From Manis javanica (lineage: Eukaryota > Chordata > Mammalia > Pholidota > Manidae): a DNA stretch of 64,000 nucleotides. Where the stretch lies: positions 9,974,501-10,038,500 of the forward strand of contig NC_133167.1 in NCBI RefSeq assembly GCF_040802235.1, in the 5' to 3' direction. Below are positions 36,761-48,340 of the stretch, piece by piece (within the stretch, counting starts at the first letter, position 1; every line of letters begins with the position of its first letter). Position numbers and translations under genes: made by a program. Under the pieces are notes generated by a model that saw only the letters and a program-made list of their open reading frames with translations, searched no databases and had not been told where the DNA came from.

Positions 36761-37849
36761 GTGCCTGGAATGCTGCCAACAATCCAATGGTCTCATCTCT
36801 TCAGAAGCTCTAAGGGCATGGCTGTCAGGCCAGGCTGACAGGGACTTGGCTCTCAGCCTCACCCCCTGCTGTACACATACTCCTGGGTGCTTGTCCCACC
36901 CAGTGCCCTCCTTCTTCTGGTCCCTGGGGTGGCCACATCCAACATGGTGCCACCGTGAAGTGGGAAGTGACCTGGTCCCATAGTGTAGGGAGACACAGCT
37001 CACCCAAGTCTTTCCAACGAGGAGGTCCACTCACTGGGGAAGAAAACAAAGTTCTCCTTGCCTTAAGCAATGTGTCCTTCTCCTTACTCAACTTCCCAGT
37101 TTAGGGACTCCATTCAGATAGGACTCGTGTAGGCTGATGTGGACCCCCATAGAGATGAGCAGGCTTGTTCCCTCACACACAGGCTCTTCCCAGGAACCAA
37201 ATCCACTTAATAATGAGAATCAGCTTCACATTAATGAAAGTAGAGACTCTTGGGCCCCACTCTGGACCTCACAAATCAGAATCTCTGGGGATTTCTTTTT
37301 TTAACAAATACGAGATGACACCAGGTGGCTATTAGTTTCTAAAAAGCAAAGGCCAGGTATTCCATCAGAACTTTAGATTGCTTTCCTTTTTAAAGACTTT
37401 TTCTGATTATGGAATAAACAGACAAATATGGCAGAGAATTTTGAAAAAGGGAAAAAATAAGAAGAAAACAGAACTTACCCATTATCTCAAAGCCTACAGT
37501 TAAGAAAAATGACCAGATTGGTGTTTCCCTTTTTATTTATTCCTGAGTATACATATATATTTTTCTAATGTATTTAAGGTTATACTATAAATACTGTTTT
37601 CTTTTTCTTATAGATATTCTTTGTGTATATGCACAAATGCTCTGAATACATGCCTGCTATTTTACAGAAACAGTTTGATTTAACTATTATTTATTGCAAA
37701 TCCCTTATATGCAAACATTGCTTTAGATGCTGGGAATACAGGGGTCAGCAAATAGGAAGAGACCTATGTTTTCATGAATTTATATTACAATCGTAGGAGA
37801 TACACAAATAAAATAATTAGTACAAGTGTCAGGAATGATAACATCTGGG
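36761..37849. other. Intergenic, nothing coding
   Basis: The open frames at 36615-37091 on both strands overlap one another and have no domain. A MER5-like scrap may lie at 37230-37310. Confidence 0.3.
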
Positions 37850-38060
37850 TGCCTACCAGGGTAAGGCCAATTAGCATACACAGATGGACTGTATTAGCCC
37901 ACCCCACCTCTTAAAAACTCTCCTGCCCTTTGTTTTAGTGGAATTGGCCCAGGCTTTAGTTCTGGCCTCTCTCGCCTATTACAATAGCCTTGAATAAAGT
38001 CATCTTTGCCTATTTAACTTTGTCCAGTGCAATTTTTGCTTTGACAGCCACAGTGAAAGT
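37850..38060 (+). mobile_element. LTR-like 3' end
   Basis: aaaaactctcctgccctttg, ctctctcgcctattacaata, then tgaataaagtcatctttgcc with AATAAA at 37993-37998 look like the R/U5 end of an LTR. Family not assigned. Confidence 0.4.
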
Positions 38061-38399
38061 CCAGCCGATTTAGAAGGCCATGAATTTGCGATAGTCCCCC
38101 AACACAGATGGTGGAACTCTACCAACAGGACTCAGCCTTCTGCAAATTGAGGCACTGAAGGACGGGACCAAACCGCAAATGCAGTTTTGTGACTTGGGTA
38201 CGGCACAAAGGAGCAAAGGGATGAGGATAGCAACAGGAGAATTGTTTTGGTAAACATATGGGACTTCGGCCGACGGGGCCAGGGGTGGGGGGGCACTTAA
38301 AGCCTGCTGATAGTGTAAAAGAAAGGAAAGGAATCAAGAAATTGGAAGACTGCCTGAGATTAAAATATAAAGGCAATGTAAGGAAGTGGGATCAAGTAG

Positions 38400-38780
38400 C
38401 AAGAGAGGCAGCCATCCTCAGATAAAAGTCAGCCCAATCTGACCATGTCATTCCCTGCTGGAATCCCTTCACTGGTTTCTCATAGCCTCAAGGATGACGT
38501 CACTTCCTTAATGTGAGAGCCATCCCCCACCCCATATCCAGCCACTTCTGCAGCATGCACACACACCCATACCTACTAGAACACGAGTGTTTGTGCATAC
38601 ACATCCCTTTTCCCACCTGAGACAACCTGAAGTGTGCATTCAACTCTTGTGTGTGAGAAATGCCTCCTTGCCTTCTACAAGTCCCAGGCAGGACTCATGT
38701 TATTTCTATAACTTCCATAGCATTTCAATTATGGACAGTGCTTTTAAGGATATTTTTGAAAAAGCCTCCTCCTTCTTCTC
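38400..38780 (+). repeat. L2 LINE fragment
   Basis: cccaatctgaccatgtcatt, ccctgctggaatcccttcac, tggtttctcatagcctcaag, ttgccttctacaagtcccag follow the L2 3' third. Confidence 0.6.
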
Positions 38781-39715
38781 AATTGTAGGTTGATGTGTGC
38801 AATTTAGGTTTTTTATTTGGGGGATCTTTTTTAGTTTGTTTTGGTGGGGGACAATATTTTTACTCCCCGTAAAATGGTAAACACCCCTTTACTCCAACTG
38901 ACATTTCCACCTAGGTTGACTCATTGCAGGCAGGTTTGTGGAGCCAATTTTTACAGTGGAGCTGGGAGGAGAAGCAGGCCCAGTCAGGCCCAGACAAGGT
39001 CAAGGCTGGGCTGAGGAGGGTAGTGACAGGAAGAAGGAGGCAGAGAGGCAAGCCCTGCCCAGCAGCACTGAGGATAGAAACCGAGGAAATGAATCCTTTC
39101 ATCAAGTGAAACACAACTTCCGGGCCCGATGAGACTGCACCCAAGGTACCGAATCCAGACAGCCACGGGCATTCAGGGACAGACGAAGGTCAAGGCAAGA
39201 GCTACGATTGACTGAGACCTGATTCTATTAAAGGAGAGATGCTACCTGGCCTTTCTATTTGGAACCTGTATCCTACATGCCTTAAACAAAATACCAAAGG
39301 GAGGCCGTGGGGGGACGGGGTACTGTAAAACAGAAGAAAGAGCTTCCTGCCCCTCCTGTTATTGGAGGCAGGGTTGGGGGAACACAATGATTGCCTTGAC
39401 ATTTTTCAGGGAAGACCCATGTGTGTCAGCTTCTGCTCAAGATGTGATTAAATTTCTTCCAGGTAATTCTGGTGAGATGGGACTCTCACTAATTACATTT
39501 TGCCAAGACTATTCCACTCAATGAATACAGTTCCATCACAATGTGAAGGATAAGACAGATGTGAGAAAACTTCTGTGGCAGAAGAATTCACATAAGGAGC
39601 TGAAGATGTTGTGCAAACACACGGTTTTCATGGACCAAGTGCAGAGTGAATTTATGAATACCTGTGCTGCATCCCAGAGGGCCCGGGTTCAGGTTCTGTG
39701 CGCTCTTCTCAGTCC
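38781..39715. other. Intergenic, nothing recognised
   Basis: No gene. The open frames of 60-77 codons around 38911-39172 on both strands are chance. Confidence 0.3.
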
Positions 39716-39719
39716 CTGG

Positions 39720-40110
39720 AATAGTCTGCCGGGGCTGCCAGAACAAATACCACAGCCTGGGAGGCTTACACAACAGAAACTAATATCCTCACAGTTTTGG
39801 AGGCTAGAAATCCAATATCAGAGTGTTTGTGGGGTTGGTTTCTTCTGAGGCCTCTCTCCTTGGCTTGTAGAGGGCTATGTCCTCACAAGGTCTTTCCTGC
39901 ATGCATATCTGTGTCCAAATTTCTTCTTCCTGTAAGAACACCAGTCACATTGGATTCAGGCCCACCCTATGACCTCATTTAACCTTAATCACCTCCTCAA
40001 GTCCCTAATGAATTATGAATGTCCACATACAGTCACATTCCAAGATAATAGGGGTTAGGACTTCAAAATATGAACTTTGAGGGGATGACACAATCAACCC
40101 ATAAGGGTCC
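39720..40110 (-). mobile_element. MLT1-like (ERVL-MaLR) LTR, antisense
   Basis: gggctgccagaacaaatacc, acaacagaaactaatatcct, cacagttttggaggctagaa, ttggcttgtagagggc, tgtgtccaaatttcttcttc, acaccagtcacattggattc, ggggttaggacttcaa are the reverse-read landmarks of MLT1-type LTRs. Confidence 0.8.
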
Positions 40111-40960
40111 CTTCACCGCTGGGCTCCCTACCTGCCTGGGTCAGCCTCTGGATTTCATGATTCAGGACCCCAGCCCTTGCTTTCGCCCCTGGATTCTGGC
40201 CTCTGAAGCACTGAGCTCATTACAACCTGAGTCTGAATGGATCAAAATCCAACCCTTTCCTCCTTGCCTGGAATTTAATTGAGTTTAACCTTAATATATT
40301 CCTGTTAAGATGACTGATATTCAAGTGAAGAGGAAGGAAGCAGGAATAAGAAAAATGAAAACCGTTTTTTCGACTAGCCTTTCAAACTTGTGACTGTTTA
40401 CTGTTAAAAATGCCTCAATTGTAATAATTCAAGAAATGGAGGATATGTTGTGCCGTGCCAGAGCGTGGGCAGCATTTTCTCTAACAAATAACTAGATCTA
40501 TCCACAGCGTTTATCCATTTAATTCAGTCAGAGCCACAGAAAGAAAACAAATTTGCAAAATCACCAAACCGTGCGAATAAATGTTACTTTATGCTAATTA
40601 AATCACCAAATCATGGTTTGTAGGTTTTCTGACCTTAAGTTAGCCCCCAGTTGGTGTCTTGACACTTGGTGCTAAAGTCATTCCCATGAAGAATGCTTAG
40701 TCTTAAGGATTCTACTGACCTATCCTCTTGGTCAGAACCAACTGAGGCGGAGCACAGCCGTCCTACCAGGGCATTATTTCATCTCAGAAAGTTAAGACCA
40801 GACTCTTGGACAGGCTGAGTCACATCTGTCTTCTTTGCCTTAACTGGGCTCCTTCCTCAGCCCAGGGGAAGACCTGAGCCTTGATTCTGAGAGAAAGAAA
40901 GTCGATTGTGACCAGCCCTTCACCGGATATGGAGATGTCTGTCTCCACCCCACTCTTGAT
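40111..40960. other. Intergenic, apparently repeat-free
   Basis: 40430-40640 contains homeobox-like TAAT/ATTA words (ttatgctaattaaatcacc) and no recognised repeat. A possible non-coding regulatory stretch, not proven. Confidence 0.25.
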
Positions 40961-41190
40961 CCCTTCACTTCACTTCATTTTTCTTTCACATTATGTATTT
41001 ATTTGGTTACCTGTTTGTTTTCTGCCCCTACTTCGATAAGTCACATGGAAGCAAGCACTTCACCCTGCTTATCCCCAGTGACTGGAGCAGCCTGGCAGGC
41101 ACATAGTAGGTAGTCAATAAAGTTCCCTTCCTGTTCCTTTCCTGTTGACTGATTGATTGAATGAATGAATGAATTAATTAATTAATGAGT
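40961..41190 (+). repeat. L2 3' end followed by a tetranucleotide run
   Basis: ttatgtatttatttggttac, ctgtttgttttctgccccta, ggcaggcacatagtaggtag, tcaataaag fit an L2 3' end; gattgattgaatgaatgaat and ttaattaattaatga follow at about 41150-41187. Confidence 0.6.
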
Positions 41191-41739
41191 GGAAAGCATA
41201 ACTTATTCAATAAACTGTAACTGAACAGGAAAGAAAAGCTCAGCGGTGATGTGCATCTGGCACTGCTAGGAGAGAAGGTGCCCACATCACAGCTGGAGCT
41301 TACTACTTGGGGAAACAAACTTCTTCAGTCTTTTCAACAACAAATTCTAAAACACTCTGATACCTTCTAAAACAGCAGAGCACACAGGTGACTGTGCATC
41401 TAGAGGCAAAGCCTGAGCCTGAGCTAGTCTAACCGGTCCCTGCTCTCACAGGCAAGCTGCAGAGGGCTGCCCGCCACACGCCGGTTGGAGGCGCAGTACA
41501 CCGGTATCTCCAGTCTCAGTGAAACCCCCACACTGTGGCACAAGCCTTCACTGGCACCTCAAAGCCCCAGCCCTGCCTGTTCACACTCTCAAAAGGCAAC
41601 CAGTCTTTCACCAAGTAAAGCAAGACCACCAGATCGAACTCCAACTTTCTCCACCCCAAGTCGTACACTCCACTGCACCTACTCCCATTCTTCCCTCCGT
41701 GCCTCTTGTTCCAAAGGAGGAGATAACCTCGATTGACTT

Positions 41740-42115
41740 GTGTTCTGAAAACCATTTCTCTCACCTCTTGAGGGAAGTTGAGCCACCATTTATTCCCCCT
41801 CCGATGTTCTTTAACATCTTTAATCTCTTCTCAATCTCTCTTACTCTCTGCTCTCGATACTTTTCCATCTTAAAAAAAAAAAAGTTCCTCTCCTAGATTT
41901 CATTTCCTCCTACCTTCACTGCCAAACGCTCTGTTACCATTCATTCTTCAACTTACTGCCCCTACAATCACCAGTAACTCACAGTCCACTGCCAGAGTTC
42001 AAAGACATTATTCCATCCTCACCTTATTTGACCCCTTAATGACAGCTGACACTAATGGGAGCACTCGTGAAGTTCTGCAGGACCTGGAGCTATCCCAAAG
42101 AGTACACAAGTGAAG
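41740..42115 (+). repeat. Ancient LINE-like fragment
   Basis: Pyrimidine-rich text ending ccactgccagagttcaaaga, ccatcctcaccttatttgac, cttaatgacagctgacacta resembles an L2/CR1-type ORF region. Weak. Confidence 0.35.
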
Positions 42116-42199
42116 CCACATGTAGGGGCTAAGGCTACGGTCAGGCGTTAGCAGTTTCACACAAGAAACACTTGGAGATGCATGACTGAAAAACCCAAA

Positions 42200-42780
42200 A
42201 ATGCTCAGGTGGTCAGAGATGAATTCCAGGGAGAAAGGACTAGACTCTGATTATAAATTAGTGCTGGAAATCTATGTTCTCAGGAAGAGCGTACAAACAA
42301 GACTGCTTGAACTAAGAGAGATAAAGGCCCCCCTGTGGAGTCACCCCTGGAGAGGCAGTTGGTGGAAGTGGAAAGGAGGCCTTTGCTTCTTCACTATCAC
42401 CTGAATTTAAGAAGGAGAATTAATTCATGCATTATATACATAATTAAAAATAAGTTAAAAAGACAGAAGATGCTAGTGAAAGAAGACAGACACCAGAGTA
42501 CATCCTATATAATTCTACTTACTAGAAAGCAAGAAAAGTCAAACTAATGAATTATGAAATGGATCAGAACAGCTGTAGTCCTGGGGCTGTTCAGAGAGAA
42601 AGGGGCAGGAGGGGACCTTCTGGGTGCTGCAAGTATTTAATATCTTGAATGGCCAAGAGTAGTAACACAGGTATGTACATATGTAAAAATATGTCAAGCT
42701 GTACAAGTTCAAGTCTTATATTTTACTGTATATAAATTGTAGCTCAGTTAAAATACTAAATACAAAGATACACATTTTCC
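42200..42780 (+). repeat. Old L1 3' end
   Basis: agaaagcaagaaaagtcaaa, ggggctgttcagagagaaag, gggaccttctgggtgctgc, ctgtatataaattgtagctc, gttaaaatactaa fit an L1 3' end. Confidence 0.5.
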
Positions 42781-43549
42781 AAAATGAAAAAAAAAAGAGA
42801 AGCTGTGAATTGGGAGTGACCTCCCTAATCCAAAAATATGGTTAGTGCAGTGACAGTAATGAACTGAACGTTCAAATTGCACGGCTGAGACTCCAATCTG
42901 CACTGATCTCAGGCGGAACAACCGGCTTTGTGGTTCCGATTTGACCACATGGGGGAATGTGTGGGTCTGCCCGTGTGCACATGCCCATGCACTTGACACT
43001 GGAACATTGTGATGCATAAATTGGCATCCTGGCCTAGAAATTTCTGCCTCCAGAAACTCAGCTAATAGTTATTAGTACTCCTGGTCCCAAAGACTCAGAC
43101 ACCATCGGAACACTAAGAGAGTGTGCCACTTTTCTGACTCTGCCAGGTCCACCTGGGGGGCCTCCCAGCAGTCAGCCAAATGTGCGGACCGCTGACAGTG
43201 GCTCTCTGGCTGTGCTGTTCCAAGAGAGGGTAACTGGTGGGTGGAGGAGGGCAGGTAACGGTCTGGGGCGATTCTCAGGAATCCCAAACTCATCTCTACT
43301 CGACCTTTCTTTTTGCCTTGACTGGGACTGAGGTCTCGCCATTTGCCGCTCTATCCACTCACTCAGTTCTCTCTGGTGCCTCTGCTTCAGCCTTCCATCC
43401 CACATCCCTTTCTCCCTGCTTGGACTTCTCAGTGTTCCCCCTGGTGTTGCCATGTTTGAGTTCAAACCACTGTACTTCATTGAGGTAACAGTTTCAGTTT
43501 AACGTGCAATTACTCCCCCTTCACCCCTACAGATTGCACACATTCTGCT

Positions 43550-43735
43550 TCATCCAGAGTTGCTCAATTGGTGGCATGAATGACATTTGGGGTAGGACGA
43601 TGCTTCATTGTGCAGGACTATCCTGTGCATTCCAGTAAGTTCAGCATCCCTGTCTCCTGTCCACCAAATGCCTACAGTACCTACTTTCAGATATTATGGC
43701 AACTAAAATAGGTCCCCTGATTTTCCAAACACCCC
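43550..43735 (-). mobile_element. MER20-like hAT-Charlie element
   Basis: atgaatgacatttggggtag, gatgcttcattgtgcaggac, tatcctgtgcattccagtaa, gttcagcatccctgtctcc, then accaaatgcctacagtacc follow the reverse of the MER20 layout. Name given from memory. Confidence 0.5.
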
Positions 43736-43739
43736 CTGC

Positions 43740-44105
43740 TGTCCTTTTCCCAACTGGGTGGCTGCTTCTGGCCTTGCATACTTCTTGGGCTGAGCTGTAA
43801 GCAATTGTCATCTTCAAAGTTCAAGACTATCAAACACTGGCTCAACAGAATATTATTTCCTTCAGGAAGCCCTCACTACTGATTCCATACAGCAGCTCAC
43901 TTTCCTTTTGTACATGCTTGTAATCATGTGTTGTAATAGTTGACTTAGTTGTCCCCTTTCTCCCACCACAAAGCTTAGTCCTAATTACCAGGGAGCAAGG
44001 ACTAAATCTTAACTTTATCTCTTGGCATCTCAGGCTCCACTTGGCTCAGTGCCTGGCACATAATAGGTACTAAACCCATGTTTAATGAATTAATAAACAG
44101 GATAT
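43740..44105 (+). repeat. L2 LINE 3' end
   Basis: ttccttcaggaagccctcac, accagggagcaaggactaaa, gctcagtgcctggcacataa, taggtactaaacccatgttt, aatgaattaata: the typical L2 3' end. Confidence 0.7.
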
Positions 44106-44949
44106 TGAGCATACTTTCCCTGATGACTCAGTGTTATCATTCCCAGGCACAGAGATTTCTTCAGGGCTCATGGAGCCACATAACAGCTTTTGGCTCCATA
44201 CCAAATGACCCATGATTGTCCTGCTTTATGGATTTCTGTGTCTGGATTTTGCACCATATCCCTGGTGTGTCTGCCTGCATCTGATGATCCTTCATGGCCT
44301 TTGGCATTTGAGGAGGTTCTATGTGGAGGTGGTCCGTAAATATTGGCACATGAATGCTGTACTACACTGCTTCAGTGTCCTTTTGTCTTACTTCAGGGTT
44401 CTTGCTGGGTTTTACACATTTCAAGTCCCTCTGCTGGTTAGTGAAGCAATCAGTTTCTAAGACTCCTCTGCATAATCATTTTGTTTTTAGAAACTGTCTC
44501 AAGACATCTCGGGAAGACTTTTGAAGTAGAGAAATGTTCCTTAATAAGATGCTAGGATGCCTATTCCTCGGTGCTGGCTGGTGACAGAAGGATGAACTAT
44601 TGATCTCCCAAGGCATTTTCTAAATGATTGTTGTGTCCTTGCAGTCACAAAGTTTGTGGGTCCACTTTTTCATTCTGAAAAATTTTATGTTAATAAACAC
44701 TGAGGTATGGATCTCAGATCTCAAGATTTTTCTCATTTTTGGCTTAGATGACTTTGAATATAAAAAACAATATATTTCCTTTATAATTCATCCAAAAGGA
44801 AGCCCAGGACCATAAGGGATAGAGATAAACAATCATAAATGGGGAGTATAATTACTCAGAAAATTTCCATTTTTATTCTATCTTTAAACATTTTTCATAT
44901 ACTTCTTAATAAATGCTATATAACTCAATCAATGAAAAAAATTTGGTTG

Positions 44950-45399
44950 TTTATTTTTGATATTTATTCTTATCATATTTCTCTTTTACACAGTAATTAT
45001 AACAATTTAGGAATGAAAATTATGTAAACGGAAGGCTGTTACATAGTTTTAAACATAGCTTGCTGCTTACAAGAAAGTCCATAGAATCACATTCCTCCGA
45101 ACATAATTTTATACCTTGTACTAAACCACATACCTTATGGGAAATATGTATTAAATAGAAAAACACAAAAAAATGACATATATAAATAACTTAACATAAA
45201 ATAGAGCTTGACTCAAAAGTGATGCTTAACAAAGCAAACCATGATGCAATATGAATCAACTTAGTTAACCAGACAAGCCCACGAGGCACAAATCAGAAAA
45301 GTGCTAAATCCTCCGTGATGTGCAAGTGAAGCCAACAGCTTCAGTGAAGTTCCTTTTATTCCTGGGCTGTGTCCAATTCCATTCCAGACAACATTGTTA
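44950..45399 (-). other. CCL20: Probable CCL20 3' UTR and polyadenylation signals
   Basis: AT-rich continuation of the last exon. Minus-strand AATAAA occurs at 44968-44963 and 44955-44950, giving a 3' UTR of about 430-450 nt, close to what an mRNA of about 0.85 kb needs. An earlier AATAAA about 45 nt after the stop is probably too close. ATTTA pentamers at 45187-45183 and 45156-45152 fit the unstable mRNA of an inducible chemokine. The exact end is not provable here. Confidence 0.5.
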
Positions 45400-45421
45400 T
45401 TACATCTTCTTGACTCTTTGG
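45400..45421 (-). CDS. CCL20: CCL20 coding exon 4: last 7 codons and stop
   Basis: Acceptor ctctttacag ends at 45422. With the two bases carried from exon 3 it encodes SQRVKKM and TAA at 45402-45400, matching the basic C-terminus of CCL20 (LLSKKVKNM in human). Too short for ORF scanning. Confidence 0.93.
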
Positions 45422-48213
45422 CTGTAAAGAGAAAAAGAAGAAACCAATAAGCGAACAGGGGGAGACTGGCTTTCGAGAATAATGGCATCAGTACTGAAAG
45501 GTTGCCTCTATTCCCTTATCTCATCTCAGGATGCCAAGCAGCTCAGGGTCCACATGAGGAAACAGAGCTTCCGAGAGCCTGAGCCTTACCCAACATAACG
45601 CAGCTAACTAGTGACAGAAACAGCATGTGAACACTTAGATTGTGTCTTTAAATCCAGTGTCTATGGTACCTGGGGTTACGTGACTTCTGTCCTTTGATAA
45701 ATTGTTGCTCCCTATTATCATCAATGTAAATCAGAGCCATTGATCTCTTTGGAACTGTTTTTCAGTTTGCAGCAAACAAATGCCATTATATAAATAGGAG
45801 GCATTTTTGCAAGAAGAATTAAGTAGCTCATGCCTATCAAATCATAGGCATTTGAATCGAATGCATAGGAATCAAATAGATCACGTGAAAATCACTAACT
45901 TGAAAAACTTAAATGATCTATAAATGGAGTTTTGCTTTCATGGGCCAACTCAAATTTCCCCTTTAAAATTCCATAGTGTTTAGGCTAAAGAATCGGAGGA
46001 GCCCATAACCCACCACTCTACACACTGCCCCGCCACACATACTTAAAGAGAGGCTGATTGACAGTGAATGTTCCGCACCTGAGGATATGCACAGCTTTCT
46101 TCACCCAGATCTTCTTTGGATCTGCACACACAGCCAGTCTTTTCTTGGTGTAGAAGCTGAAAAATCAGAAAATTTGATTTGTGTTTAAAGTGCTTTTAAA
46201 TGGCTTTCTTCACAGGACATGCAATGGAGATTTCATATTCCCACTGATTGCTCTACACAATGAACATTTCATTTATTCCAGAGGAGAAAGAAAAAATGCC
46301 AAAAAAGAAAATGTTTCTGATAAAGCTTGATGCCAGAAATGAAAATGATTCCTCCTTTCTCTGTAATTTAGCAAATAGTTGTAAAATGGCAGGAAAACAA
46401 AGTCTCAGGATTGTTATTTAATTGTGTTGCTTGTGGTTACATGAAATACATATGTATCTGATCAATAACACATCATTCCAAAACACAGCATCCTATGTAA
46501 ATCAAGAATATTATATATGACAGTCCAACTGCTCTGAGTTTTTCCTTACAGCTTCAACCATTTTCTGGTAGAAGGCGCTCATCTCAAAGTTTATGCCTCC
46601 CGTATTCCTCTGGGATAGCATGGTAGTAGCCAAAAGTTTATCTTAGAAAGTGATTTTGCTGCCCTCAACTGTATTCCTTTGTTAAAAAACTAAAATTTTG
46701 CCTTATTGCAATCCTATCTAAGGTGAACTAGGAAGGAGGTATGTGTTCTGGAAACAAAGCTATCTTTGCCACATCGGGGTTTTTTTGAATGAAACTCCAA
46801 AAGGGCAAATTTTTTGTACCTGAAATTCAAATGTACTCCTGATACAACTGAATTAAAAGTTATTACTTACATGATTGCATTGATGTCACAAGCTTCATTG
46901 GCCAGCTGCTGGGTGAAGCCCATGATAAATTTGGGATGAAGGACATGTTCTGTATATCTGAGGCAGCAGTCGAAGTTGCTTGCTGCTAAAAAGAAACAAA
47001 AGGTGTTGAGTCCACAAGAACGAACTTATTCTGTGATAGGTATTATGGAACTACTGGAAGTGACAGAAAACAGAATCTGATTTACATGGTAAATAAACTA
47101 TTTAGAGGAACAGTTCCAATGTCTTTGAGACCTGATTTAACATAGTTTCCAGTCCTCTCAAAAAAAAAAAATGATCTGTGTGCTGGGAAATTTTTGTTCA
47201 ACAATATGGTTTAGAAGCACATGACTTCTCATAAAAGAAGTAGCTTTAGTAAAAAACACAAACTGACAGTGTTTTATTTCAGTTCACTATAATCACTTCA
47301 GACCATGAGTATCTCTCTCTGGAAGAAACTTACAGATAACCTTCCAAAAATCACATAATGAATAAACCGGCATATTTTAATCTATTATTTGGCTACTGTG
47401 GATTGAGAAGAACAAAAAATTACAAAGGAAAATGTGATTTATGGAGCAGCTCATAAGGGCCACAACTAAAGTGCTTTGAAATTATAGTATGAGTTAGTAG
47501 GATTTTTAAGTTCTATTCATATAGGTTCAACATGCACATTTTCAAGAATGCAACTGGTGTTAAAAGTGATGTACTCTTACAGTATAAAGCAAAACTTGGA
47601 CACTGCCCCAAGTTAAATTATAACCTGATGTAAGGTAAGGGAGAAATGTTATCTTCAAAGTTGGCAAGTGATGTCCCCAAGGCTGTTTAATGACAAACAC
47701 GTCAAGTGAGTCAGGTGCCATAACCCATTCCTAAAGAGTGAGTTTTGAACTTCACTAAAGTTATTTAGTTGGTAGGTAAGAAAGTTGGGGAAATAAAGAG
47801 TGCTACCCACATTTCAGAATGACTCAGTTCCCTGGCAATGTTACACAATTTACATCACTCCCAGAGGTAGCACTTTGGCCTTGTTCTGGAGCTCGAGTCT
47901 CTAAGAGCTCACCTAGCCCCCAAATCTGCTGGGATTGACAGCAGAGAGGAAAGCCTGGTCAGCAGCAGGAACCTTGTCCTCCTCTGCTCACCAGTGAGCC
48001 GACAACTCCTATCATCCCCTTTTGAAGACTTTCTAACAAGCTTCCATCCCTTGGAAGCCCCCAGATGAGCTCAAGACTTAGATGAAAATGCAAACAGTTC
48101 TTCCTCCTGCATTAGCAGAAGGAGGGACACTTACCTTCTGACTTGCTGCAAAGGTGCAGCAGCAGGACTGACACCAAAGCAGCTAGCAGCAAACTCTTGG
48201 TACTGCGCAGCAT
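45400..48213 (-). CDS. CCL20: CCL20 (MIP-3alpha), complete four-exon gene
   Basis: CCL20 is a secreted CC chemokine that attracts CCR6-bearing dendritic cells, B cells and Th17 cells and has direct antibacterial activity. Coding exons on the minus strand are 48213-48135, 46985-46871, 46156-46079 and 45421-45400 (79+115+78+22 = 294 nt; 97 residues plus stop). All junctions are GT-AG and in phase. The product has a hydrophobic signal peptide (about 1-27, with [16 protein letters not shown]), the ASNFDCCL receptor-binding start, four chemokine cysteines (33, 34, 59, 75), the conserved W82 and a basic tail ending in QRVKKM. Human CCL20 has 96 residues; the extra one is near the N-terminus (MLRSTKS versus MCCTKS). 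No frameshift or stop, so it is probably functional. Confidence 0.97.
45525..45680 (-). repeat. MIR SINE in CCL20 intron 3
   Basis: cacatgaggaaacagagctt, ccgagagcctgagccttacc, cagctaactagtgacagaaa are the reverse-read MIR core. Lies between coding exons 3 and 4 of CCL20. Confidence 0.6.
46079..46156 (-). CDS. CCL20: CCL20 coding exon 3: strands 2-3 and helix start
   Basis: Acceptor ttttcag ends at 46157 and donor gtgcgg starts at 46078. Encodes [20 protein letters not shown] and onward to IL, with Cys75 and Trp82. This is the part of the fold where the fourth cysteine sits and the C-terminal helix starts. Confidence 0.95.
46871..46985 (-). CDS. CCL20: CCL20 coding exon 2: CC motif and N-loop
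   Basis: Encodes [12 protein letters not shown] through DINAI with Cys33, Cys34 and Cys59. The acceptor is the tandem tag-cag: use of the first AG (exon from 46985) gives two alanines, use of the second (exon from 46982) drops one. Donor gtaagta from 46870. Confidence 0.95.
46983..46988 (-). promoter_or_regulatory. CCL20: NAGNAG tandem splice acceptor of CCL20 exon 2
   Basis: The minus strand reads tttctttttagcagCAAGC. Either AG preserves the frame. The two products differ by a single alanine at the signal-peptide cleavage region (SEAASN versus SEASN). Human CCL20 is known to have two isoforms that differ by this alanine, so the site appears conserved. Confidence 0.8.
48135..48213 (-). CDS. 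CCL20: CCL20 coding exon 1: signal peptide
   Basis: ATG at 48213-48211, with G at -3 (gctgaaATG). 26 codons plus one base, then donor gtaagtg from 48134. It encodes the N-terminal signal peptide, with a leucine/alanine-rich core at residues 8-20. The first codons differ from human (LRS in place of CC), a segment that is cleaved off. Confidence 0.95.
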
Positions 48214-48290
48214 TTCAGCTCTGCTTGGCACTGGATGCTCAGCCCCGTGCGTTCTGCTATGTTCTGATAGCAGCCTGTGCCTGGGATGGC

Positions 48291-48300
48291 TCTACTTATA
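48291..48300 (-). promoter_or_regulatory. CCL20: CCL20 TATA box
   Basis: Minus-strand TATAAGTAGA, where human has TATAAATAG within the same flanking sequence (tttgctataa...gccatcccag). It predicts a start near 48265 and a 5' UTR of about 50 nt. One base of the canonical TATAAA is changed to G. Confidence 0.8.
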
Positions 48301-48340
48301 GCAAATATTGGGAATGTACACAGGAGGCGTGTTCTAACCT

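Noticed and set aside
36615-37091. Opposed open frames of 88-131 codons
   Set aside because: Three frames on both strands share one GC-richer stretch; none has a domain.
45353-45358. First AATAAA after the CCL20 stop
   Set aside because: Only about 45 nt past the stop; the pair near 44950-44968 better fits the expected mRNA length.
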